From the NCBI GenBank assembly GCA_032622095.1, contig CP136064.1:214348205-214412204 (forward strand): 64,000 nt of DNA. The letters run 5' to 3'. Shown piece after piece: positions 54,817 through 64,000 of this stretch. The position numbers were made by a program, and so were the translations under genes. Source of the stretch: Siphonodentalium dalli. Taxonomy: Eukaryota; Mollusca; Scaphopoda; Gadilida; Siphonodentaliidae. The number at the start of each line of letters is the position of its first letter. The stretch's first letter is position 1. Under the pieces are notes generated by a model. That model saw nothing but the letters and a program-made list of their open reading frames with translations, was not told where the DNA came from and made no database searches.

Positions 54817-55701
54817 TACATGTACATGTACCCGGTAGATCATGATAAGATTTTATAAAATTTATTACAAAATAATATATATTATTACTCACGTGTAATC
54901 ATCTATATTAAATGCAGGTTTATACTGTGAAGTTGGTTGAGAATGTATTTGTTGCACCGACAGAAATTCACAGAATGATATTCAACTTCCCTTCAGTAGG
55001 CAAATCAGATAACTGGACATACACCTCAGTCCATCCCTCTTTGAATAGCTGTAAATGTAAACACAACAACTTTCAACAAGATGAAAATATTTTGTACGAC
55101 TGAACTTTACGAAATATAACACTTTGCCCCACAACTCCCTACATGTATATAAAACAATGATGACGAAATCAGGGTAAATATTGATCCTTGGACCATTCCG
55201 TCATTTCCAACTTGTCCGATATTCATTAACGCCATCACAAGGAATGGTAGCACATTGTACCGGTATATTCTTCAAACTTGTGCATGTATTTTCATAATTT
55301 TGGTAAATGTTAATTCTAAATTATAACAAAATGAAGATCATCTTTGCCATTATTGAATGGCCCATGAGTAAAAACACTACGTTCTACGGTTTACCAGGAT
55401 GAGACCACTTTAGATGACATCAATTAATTTAAGAATACCTCGCGTAGCTGTACTCTCTTTAATGCGCAACGATGTAATCGTAATATTGATATTTTAGAGA
55501 AACATGTTAATGAATTATGCACTATATTGAACTTCATTGACCAATATGTACCAAGCATGTACCAGTACGTATATACATGTGCATGTACAGTTACCGAGAA
55601 TACTTAAAGTAATTGATCACCTACAAATCGGTGTCATCCTAGTAATACCGCAGAAAACTCCAACACTGTGTTAAGGTTATAGCTTCAACCTTACACCTCC
55701 T
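54817..55701. other. no supported gene
   Basis: AT-rich non-coding DNA with many ACATGTA words. Confidence 0.4.
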
Positions 55702-56075
55702 CTGCTGGGCAAAACAAGTGTCCACTTAACCACGGTGCAGTTATCATTGCCACCGCAGCCGAAATGCAACTACACCGCGGCTCCACTGGCTAACTATAGT
55801 TGGGCCGCAGTGTATTTACAATTCGGCCATGGTGTAGTTGCCAATACAAAAGACAATACAAACCAGAAATCTAACCATGGTGTACATGCCATTCGGCCCT
55901 GTTGTACCAGTAATTGCTTTTCGACCATGGTGTACATATGTTTACTTGACGTTCGGCCGTGGTGCACCTGCCGCTCGGCCGTGGTGCTCAACTGCAGTTA
56001 CAAACTCTAACACCGAGGCTGAACGGCAAATACCGGTACACCACGGTGCCAATGGACACTTGTTTTGTCCAGCAG
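55702..56075. mobile_element. foldback MITE with internal CATGGTGTAC motif series
   Basis: Inverted repeats CTGCTGGGCAAAACAAGTG and CACTTGTTTTGTCCAGCAG bound 374 bases. Inside, a degenerate motif of the form TTCGGCC(A/G)TGGTG(C/T)A recurs roughly every 30-60 bases (about 55820, 55878, 55925, 55955, 55975). Confidence 0.8.
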
Positions 56076-57355
56076 GGTACATCCACTGCGGTTACACCAC
56101 GATGAATGTCATCACGGTTTGCGATACCGGGTTGATTTAAACAGGCCCAGCATTATTCTTCACTCCGCATACTAAATTTTCCGCATGCCTGTTGCCTAAG
56201 ACTAAAAATCAAGCCCAGTTCCAATGTGTGAGGTACTAGTAGAAGATAATTTTTGTTATCGTTTTCGGCAGTTGCAAGAAAATAATGTGATGGCAATTTA
56301 CCTGCTTTACCATGTTTATATATTAATATTACCACTGTAAGATTACTGGCAGATATCGCTAGTCAAATGCTATGCTTCACAGTGGTAACGGTTGACTGGC
56401 GGAACATGTAGACATGACAGTCTGACATTTCCAGCCTACCATCTCATAAAACGTGTCAAATAAGTATCATGAACATAATGGTACCGTTCAATACCGGTAG
56501 GTGTACATGACTACATGTATGCGAAAAGACTGGGATCAATTCATGAGTCAGTTAATGAATTACACACAGACAACAATTCTCAAAATTGACCATGACAATA
56601 ACAAGCAATGTCGAGGGCAGAGTTGCACATAATTCTGAGTGTGACTTGATCTGGTATTGAAAACAACAGGTATTATTTGGCGGGTTCTCTTGGAACTTGT
56701 CAATTATGTTATTGGTGTATTTATTTTTGGATTTTTCAAATGTAGCCATGCCCATTGTAGGTCAAAAGGTCTGGCAAATATGAGAATACAGCTACAATAG
56801 GTGTATTCAGCTAACCTAGCTGTATTCAGCTATATATTATACTCTCAATGACTCAAACCAGCTGTTTTTCGATAATAAACTAGAAGCGCTAAATTGCGCA
56901 TCAAAATTAGGCTACCATATTCTCCGGCCACCCTCACCAATTCAAAGCCAGCACTTGTTTTCTGACAAAGTGTTGCCTTTGGTCGACACGGCAATTCTGA
57001 TTTTGTGTGAAAACTTACTACGGTGGTCGATATCAGTAAATATTCTGGGGACTATTTTCTGCGAAAGCATTCAATAACTAACTTATAAAATAAAGATCAA
57101 ATTCATCCCAAAAACTTGTTTACTTCTTCCCGATGCTAAACCGGTAGGGCCGGGGGGGGGGTAGAATTGTGTACCTACCTGTATATCAAGCATTTAGAAT
57201 TACATACCACTAGCGGTTCACCGTTTGTGAGTGATACTGGTAACTATTCATAACAGTATATACAGATATTGTGCGGCATATTGCAAATGTATGGCACAAC
57301 ATAGGGACAACTGAAATTAAAATGCCACTTCTGAACATGATGTCCTGGTCATTTA

Positions 57356-57436
57356 CCCACTAAACAGATTAAATAGTTCTGACTCGCTATTAGCGAGTCT
57401 AATAGCGAGTCAGAACTATTCAATCTGTTTGGTGGG
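57356..57436. repeat. 81-bp near-perfect hairpin
   Basis: CCCACTAAACAGATT, AATAGTTCTGACTCGCTATTA and a GCGAGTC centre pair with the complementary right arm ending AATCTGTTTGGTGGG. Confidence 0.9.
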
Positions 57437-57595
57437 AAAATATATAATCTGTGAAAACTTACTAAACATAAGTTACATAACATTGTTATCTGTATTTTCG
57501 CGATTTTCACATACATGTATGCGTTACCTTATTTTCGGGAGAGAGTCAGCTCAAGCAGTGAGTGGAACTCGCTCGGTTAAACTCTGGCTAGAGAT

Positions 57596-58856
57596 TAGTG
57601 ATGCGGACCGGACCGGACCACCTTGGGCCATTCCGGTACACATGCCTGGACCGGTCCAAAACGGTCCGGTCCACTCCACCTATATTAGGCTATATGTTAA
57701 TGAATTCTCTGTTTTCTCAATGTTTTTACTCTGTATAGTACAAACTATAAGGTTACTGAGTTCACTGCATTGCAATAAGTCCATATATGTTAAAACTTAC
57801 ATTGTTTGCCGATTGTATGCATCATTGCTGTCTCTGGTGGGATAAACTTGGAACGATTTTTACGATGCACGATAATAGTATTTCTAGTAATGCGAACATG
57901 CACTAATTAAATGTATTGGACATATATATACAAGTAGCTAGGGCCAGAATGTGTTATAACCAATCTAACATGGCACTCATTCGTATCATACTTATTTTCA
58001 TTAAATTTAAACGAAATAACTATACTGATGACAATTATACAAATGTGTACTAATATTTATTGCACACCAACTGGCTTATTTGTTCGGAATACAGCAAAAT
58101 ACAGATTAATTCAAACGTTCAACAAAAGATTGTGTATTGTTCTGGAATAATACAAACCGATTACGTCAACAACGTCATTGGCGACGTCAACTTTAACAGA
58201 AAATTTCTTCACTAAATTATGAAGAATAGCCTACATTAAGTAAGCGTTTGTTCAATTATATGAAAAATATCAACGTAAATGTTATTATATTAAAATACAC
58301 AATCTTCAAAAATTTGCAATAAACATAGAACAACACAGTGTTGTGAACATGTTAACGTTATTGCACTCGTTTATCGTCCCGCGAGGTAAAACTCGAACCT
58401 CCGGTTCTCGTTTTACCATCGCGTCACAACAAACTCGTGCAATAACGTTAACCAGTTCACACACTTGTGTCGTTCTATCTATGACTACTACATAAATATT
58501 GGAGTCTTGGAGATTGTGATGGCTGATTGTATAGTCCTGACAATTACAGTTATATACCTACCGTAAGTACAACTACTATTGGATTAATGTGACTGTCTTG
58601 TCTTCATTATAAGGAAACTGACATGTACAAAGTACATCTATACATTGTTTGCGTGGCATCAACCGTTTAATAGATATTAACCACTTGAATGCGTCAATAC
58701 ATCGTTGCTAATTGATAGGACGGCAAATATGCAATAATATTCGCGATAGTTTATTATAACTGAAGTAAAATAGTGGACCGGAGAGTACCGGACCGGCGGC
58801 AAAAAGCGGTCTGGTCCAGTGACACCCGGTCCGGACCGGACCGCGATCCACCCCTG
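57596..58856. mobile_element. possible hAT-like element with GGACCGG-rich ends
   Basis: Left end TAGTGATGCGGACCGGACC; right end GGTCCGGACCGGACCGCGAT followed by CCACCCCTG. The ends are inverted and both rich in GGACCGG/CCGGTCC repeats. A clear 8-bp target duplication is not visible, so assignment is tentative. Confidence 0.5.
58325..58478. repeat. foldback element, 154 bp
   Basis: ATAGAACAACACAGTGTTG, GAACATGTTAACGTTATTGC on the left pair with GCAATAACGTTAACCAGTTC and GTGTCGTTCTAT on the right. The centre holds a further imperfect pair, GGTAAAACTCGAACC and GGTTCTCGTTTTACC. Confidence 0.8.
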
Positions 58857-59549
58857 ATACTTCCAGGAATGATTAAGATGTTCAATCTTCGGTGATAAAT
58901 ATTGTATTTAATGTAATTTTCAAGGTATTTCGCATTGCATAATCTTGAGAGTTTTTAAAACCGTTATGACCGACATCAACCGCCGTAGTAAGTTTTCAGA
59001 CATAATCTATTAATCACCATCGCTGTGCCGACAAAAGGCAACAAGCGACGATTTTGATTTGGTTGAGGGTGACATGAGAATATGGTACGGTAGCCTAATT
59101 TCGATGTGCAATTTAGCGCTTCTAGTTTATTATTGAAAACAGCTGGTTTGAGAGTATAATATATAGCTGAATACAGCTAGGTTAGCTGAATACAGCTATT
59201 GTAGCTGTATTCTCACATTTGCCAGACCTGGTCACCGTCATGTGATGTAAAATATTTCCAGAAAAAAATTTCAACAACAACAACCAAAAATTTCCCAAAA
59301 ATATATTTATAATGTATTGCAAAAAAATTTAATTTACCAAGCGGACCCGTCAGATAAATACATGTTGTTTCCATTACTACATCAGGTCACACTCAGAAGT
59401 ATCATAGAATTATCTCCCTTTACTGTATGACACAGTATGTGCAAGTCGACACAAATTTCGTAACGTAAACAAAGGAATCACAAATTTCGAAAGTCGAACT
59501 CGAAAACAAAGAAATTACTGCTTTTTCTGTATCTGTAGTTGTTACGTCC

Positions 59550-59980
59550 AAGTGACCAAGGCTGGCTTTTACAGGACGGGATCGAGTAGATCCATAATTT
59601 TTCCAGGAAGTTTTTTTTGCCGAACCCGTGACTTCTTCGCCACGGTAGGGATCTTTTACGTGCGCACATTGTTGCACACGGGACAGCCATTAGCGTCGGC
59701 TCCGATCCGACGGTGTGCCAAGTGTAGTGTCATCCCTGGTCATGACATTACGAGAGGAGCAGAGGTACGAAGTTAGTCCAGTACGCATTTTTTCAAATTT
59801 TGTCTGAGACTCTTTGGCTTCTGGAATCTTTCTCAGATCACTGATCGTGGCATCGATGATTGATTTGTGTTGCCCATGGTACTGGGAATGCAGATGGCGA
59901 CACAAAGTCCGACCGATATTTTGTCGGATTTGAACCCTCGACCGTGTCGGCTCACAAACCAACTGAGCTATCGGCTCCGC
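59550..59980 (-). mobile_element. tRNA-derived SINE
   Basis: The minus strand begins with a tRNA-like head (59980-59921) having an A box TAGCTCAGTTGG and a B box GGTTCAAATCC about 22 bases apart, the RNA polymerase III internal promoter. The body continues through about 59550, with a block whose complement reads TAGGGATCTTTTACGTGCGC. The 3-prime end is not well defined and no target duplication was found. Confidence 0.65.
59921..59980 (-). promoter_or_regulatory. tRNA-like RNA polymerase III promoter of the SINE
   Basis: A box at 59970-59959 and B box at 59936-59926 on the minus strand. The stem and anticodon regions do not fold into a clean tRNA, so this is a SINE head and not a functional tRNA gene. 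Confidence 0.65.
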
Positions 59981-60444
59981 TTTCAATCGTACTTAAATTA
60001 ATTATTACACTAGTAACATTCGTTTCATAACGAAGACGTACCCCGATAGATTAATAGCACTTTACTTACCTGCTAATAAATCAAATTTGTAGTTAAAACA
60101 CACAGCCATCTCTGAGTGTCAAATGCAGAATTCAAAATGGCGGGTCGATTCGTCCCCAAAAAAATAGAAACAGGAATCAGCAGCGAAACGAAACAAAACT
60201 AACCAAGCTTTAATATGTTACCTCTATTCAGTAACATAAATAGCATGTCAGCTTTATTATTTTCTTTATCACATAATTTGGCCATAAAAGCAGTTTCATA
60301 ATTATCGGTAATAGACACGTTTAATATCAGCGCGTGCGATGACGTCACGGCGTTCTTCAAATAACATGCGATCGCTGTAGTTTATGATTGTTGTTTTCGA
60401 TGAATATTTCGCATTGCTTCTGGTTTATTTGATCATGTGATAAA

Positions 60445-60592
60445 AGGTATCTCACACTCGTCCTATTTTATACGTAATTTATCAACCTCGTCCTCTAAAT
60501 TCTATTTGAGCCTCGGTAAACCTCGGCTCAAATCGAATTTAGTGAACTCGGTTGGTAAATTCCGTATAAAATAGAAACTCATGTGAGATCCT
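60445..60592. repeat. foldback element, 148 bp
   Basis: AGGTATCTCACACTCGTCC, ATTTTATACG, ACCTCG and GAGCC on the left pair with GGCTC, CTCGGTTGG, CGTATAAAATAG and CATGTGAGATCCT on the right, with a few mismatches, around a short CGGTAAACC centre. Confidence 0.8.
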
Positions 60593-61149
60593 CTATATAT
60601 AACGATTAACTTATAATGTATAATATTTATATTTCACATGTGTATAATTATAAGACAGACAATCACATAATTTAATTATGATTTAAAATTCACCAATAAA
60701 TTAAACCTTTGAAACCTTTTGAATTAAGTACCTGTAAGGGGGAACCTCAAATAATTATTTTGCTTTGTAGTAAATTAATGAGAAGACCACCACCAAAATG
60801 AACATGGCTAATGTCACCCCCCCCCCCCCCCAGCTTTGGTCAAAATGTTCAACTATTGAAAATGCTATGCCAGCCCCAGTATTTGTAAATTTTACATCAT
60901 ACATGTAGATGTATATTATATGTGTGTGTGTAAATTTAAATTGTTTTGATTATCCAATTAATAGGTGGGACATCTTTTTTTCCTTCTTCTTTTGTCTGAA
61001 ATGACTGTCACTTGCAAATTTCCAGACATATGAGATTGGTCTGGTCCTTTTTTTGGGTGATATTGAAAGAATTAATAATACTAATCATTTTTAGTTGATT
61101 TTTCTCCATAGAGTAACACTTAATTCAGCAACTTAAAGAATTTCTATTT
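60593..61149. other. no supported gene
   Basis: AT-rich sequence with a C run at about 60817-60830. No coding signal. Confidence 0.4.
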
Positions 61150-63560
61150 GTACATCGAACACATTGCATATCTCCAATTCTCTCAAATGTTGTGTTTGTC
61201 CCTGAAAATAGTAAATAGTGACAACCTCACCAATATTAAAACACCATTGCCTTCACAAATAGGCCTCAACTGTGTTATATTGGTATACATGTACATGTAT
61301 TTTATCATCAGATGCATGCCTTCTTCTTAGAATTGCCTATTATGTCATTATATGGGTTGATATTGAATTGATTATGTTACATGTATGTTGAATTGCCTTT
61401 CTACATCGGTGTGGCTAAAACTGGATAAATAACTCAAAGTGAATATTTCACAGTGGCACTTTCCTTTAAATTCATATCTGAAAATGGTAGCTCTGGTATT
61501 TTTCATCAGAGGAACATTTCAGCTAAAACTTAAAATAATGTCTATGCACATTCAATGCACTACATGTACATGTCTCCAATTCTCTGAACTGTTTTGTTTG
61601 TCACTGAAAATAGTCAATACATGTACATGTAATTACCACCTCACCAATATTAAAACACCATTGCCTTCACAAATAGGCCTCATCTGTATTGCTATTTGGT
61701 AAATTTGATCATCAGAGACATGATTTCTTCTTACAATTACCATTTCATGGGTAATATGGAGTGGATTTGTAGCCACGTGGACTTGGGATTTTCCTTCAGT
61801 GTGTCTAAAACTGAATAAATTACTAAAATTTGATATTTTACAGCACCCCTATCCAAAAATTTGATATTTATAAGTGGCAACTCCCGCACTTTTCATTAAA
61901 GGAACATTTCATCAAACAATTTAAATAATTTCTATGCATATTGAATGCACTGCATGTCTCCAATTATCTCAACTGTTTTGTTTATCACTGAAAATATTCA
62001 ATTATTACCACCTCACCAATATTAAAACACCACTGCCTTCACAAATAGGCCTCAACTGTGTTATATTGGTATACATGCATTTTATCATCAGATGCATGCC
62101 TTCTTCTTAGAATTGCCTATTATGTCATTATATGGGTTGATATTGAATTGATTATGTTACATGTATGTTGAATTGCTTTTCTACATCGGTGTGGCTAAAA
62201 CTGGATAAATAACTCAAAGTGAATATTTCACAGTGGCACTTTCCTTTAAATTCATATCTGAAAATGGTAGCTCTGGTATTTTTCATCAGAGGAACATTTC
62301 AGCTAAAACTTAAAATAATGTCTATGCACATTCAATGCACTACATGTACATGTCTCCAATTCTCTGAACTGTTTTGTTTGTCACTGAAAATAGTCAATAC
62401 ATGTACATGTAATTACCACCTCACCAATATTAAAACACCATTGCCTTCACAAATAGGCCTCATCTGTATTGCTATTTGGTAAATTTGATCATCAGAGACA
62501 TGATTTCTTCTTACAATTACCATTTCATGGGTAATATGGAGTGGATTTGTAGCCACGTGGACTTGGGATTTTCCTTCAGTGTGTCTAAAACTGAATAAAT
62601 TACTAAAATTTGATATTTTACAGCACCCCTATCCAAAAATTTGATATTTATAAGTGGCAACTCCCGCACTTTTCATTAAAGGAACATTTCATCAAACAAT
62701 TTAAATAATTTCTATGCATATTGAATGCACTGCATGTCTCCAATTATCTCAACTGTTTTGTTTATCACTGAAAATATTCAATTATTACCACCTCACCAAT
62801 ATTAAAACACCACTGCCTTCACAAATAGGCCTCAACTGTGTTATATTGGTATACATGCATTTTATCATCAGATGCATGCCTTCTTCTTAGAATTGCCTAT
62901 TATGTCATTATATGGGTTGATATTGAATTGATTATGTTACATGTATGTTGAATTGCTTTTCTACATTGGTCTGGCTAAAACTGTATAAATAACTCAAAGT
63001 GAATATTTCACAGTGCCGCTTTCCTTTAAATTCAATCTAAAGTGGTAGCTCTGGTACTTTTCATCAGAGGACATTTCAGCCAAATTTTTTTAAATAATTT
63101 CTATAGGCATTGAATGCATTGCATGACTCCAATTCTCTGAACTGTTTTGTTTGTCACTGAAAATAGTCAATACATGTACATATAATTACCATCTCACCAA
63201 TATTAAAATACCAATGCCTTGACAAATAGGTCTCATCTGTGTTGGTATTTGGTAAATTTTATCATCAGAGACATGATTTATTCTTATAATTACCCTTTCA
63301 TTGGTAATATTGAGTAAATTATTAGCCACGTGGACTTGTGATTTCCCATCATTGTTTCTAAAACTGAGCAGTTTACAAAACAAATTATATTTGACAGCAT
63401 CCCTATCCTAGAATTTGATATCTGAAGGTGGTAAATCGGGCATTTTCATTGAATAGACATTTACTCAACAAATTAAATCATTTCGAAGACCGTTTAATTA
63501 ATTTCATGTCTCCAATTTCTTCAAATGTAATGAATGCACCCGAGAACAGTAAATAATTAC
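61150..63560. repeat. satellite: ~390-bp monomers in a 780-bp dimeric higher-order repeat
   Basis: The anchor (T)CTCCAATT recurs at 61171, 61573, 61957, 62353, 62737, about 63125 and 63509, spacing 384-402. Alternate monomers differ (one type has GTATTGCTATTTGG, the other GTTATATTGGTATACATG), yet 61320-62099 and 62100-62879 are almost identical, giving a 780-base higher-order unit. Flanking monomers are more diverged. All share CACCTCACCAATATTAAAAC and CTTCACAAATAGGCCTCA. The repeated 87-codon frames at 61439 and 62219 are by-products. Confidence 0.93.
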
Positions 63561-63650
63561 CACACCTCATGAATATTAAAAAAAACTCTTGTCTTCACAA
63601 ATACAGGTAGGTCTCAACTGTATGGGATGCCCTTTTCACATTTATTATAT

Positions 63651-63736
63651 ATTTGCGCTTAAGCGCAAATAACCTCTATCTTTAAGTGCAAATATTTATG
63701 CTTAAGCGTAAATCATTAGCGCTTAAGCGCAAATAA
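63651..63736. repeat. triple palindrome GCGCTTAAGCGC
   Basis: A perfect 20-base palindrome ATTTGCGCTTAAGCGCAAAT at 63651-63670, a degenerate copy (ATGCTTAAGCGTAAAT) at about 63698-63713 and a near-perfect copy (AGCGCTTAAGCGCAAAT) at about 63718-63734, with a half-site TTTAAGTGCAAAT between. Confidence 0.9.
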
Positions 63737-64000
63737 AAATTAATAGTGCATTAATCACCCCTGAATTAATTTGAAATGACACAGGCCTAAACACATCACT
63801 AAGTCTATATACTAGTAGACCCACCATATGAGGGAAACAATCCCCCAGTAACCCCAATATCCCTTTTATCACCATGGAAATGGTAAAGATCTGTACAGTA
63901 TATGTCTCTTTTATAACATATAATAGATCTCTGGGATGGGGACACAAATTCTTGGGGACAGGGATACTGATAATATGAAAATAGGTGTTTCCCCCTATTT

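Larger units (their letters stand above)
56767..59229. mobile_element. long-TIR DNA transposon-like element, 2.46 kb
   Basis: Inverted arms of about 280 bases: AGGTCTGGCAAAT and AGAATACAGCTACAATAG on the left; CTATTGTAGCTGTATTCTCA and ATTTGCCAGACCT on the right. Pairing continues inward through CTAGAAGCGCTAAATTGC and AAAACTTACTACGG. No transposase frame. Its interior carries other elements at 57356, 57596 and 58325. Flanking GGTCAAA/GGTCAC is only partly alike. Confidence 0.8.

Noticed and set aside
59923-59981. A tRNA gene
   Set aside because: A and B boxes are present but the arms do not pair into a proper cloverleaf and a long SINE body follows.
61439-62482. Two identical 87-codon frames 780 bases apart that look like a duplicated gene
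   Set aside because: They lie inside a satellite array and repeat with its period; no motif or splice context supports coding.

Overview
This is AT-rich eukaryotic DNA dominated by mobile elements, almost certainly from a marine invertebrate. The evidence is spliced genes, a chromodomain-integrase Polinton, an L1/Tx1-type LINE, a Ty3/gypsy element, a Crypton-type recombinase, gustatory-receptor-like genes, frequent TACATGTA and ACCGGTA words, and a tRNA-headed SINE. A lophotrochozoan such as a mollusc is my best guess, but I cannot prove it from sequence alone.

Positions 1 to about 8 kb hold most of a Polinton/Maverick, a virus-like DNA element. The C-terminal tail of its protein-primed DNA polymerase is cut by the window edge. 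A minus-strand cluster follows: packaging ATPase, small basic proteins, chromodomain integrase, a membrane protein, penton-like protein, a small protein, major capsid protein and maturation protease. Several genes touch or overlap by one to a few bases. The element is decaying: the capsid gene has two compensating frameshifts, and the protease and one small gene each carry a single in-frame TAG. Its most unusual content is PC4-like (p15 coactivator-type ssDNA-binding) domains in two proteins. One protein has two such domains and appears to be spliced. The other looks anchored in a membrane.

Positions 8.7-11.4 kb hold an intact tyrosine-recombinase gene, probably a Crypton or a gene derived from one, with a CRE-containing inverted repeat upstream. 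Positions 11.6-17.5 kb hold hairpins and short tandem repeats. Positions 17.59-24.24 kb are a near full-length LINE on the minus strand, bounded by a 17-bp target-site duplication and interrupted by a TTAA-flanked MITE. Two paralogous gustatory-receptor-like exons (25.2-26.2 kb and 38.9-39.9 kb, minus strand) have exactly equal length, share a splice donor and share upstream sequence. They look like an old local duplication of the only ordinary host genes visible here. Between them lie MITEs and a decayed Ty3/gypsy element (30.1-35.6 kb), which is also interrupted by the TTAA MITE.

From 40 kb to the end I found no convincing host gene. The region is a patchwork of nested non-autonomous DNA transposons (TTAA, TAA and hAT-like families), foldback elements, tandem arrays, a tRNA-derived SINE and a roughly 390-bp satellite organised as a 780-bp dimeric higher-order repeat. 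Two insertions into retrotransposon coding sequence and one into another MITE can be read against an empty site, so their target duplications are well supported. All family assignments come from reading motifs, with no database search.
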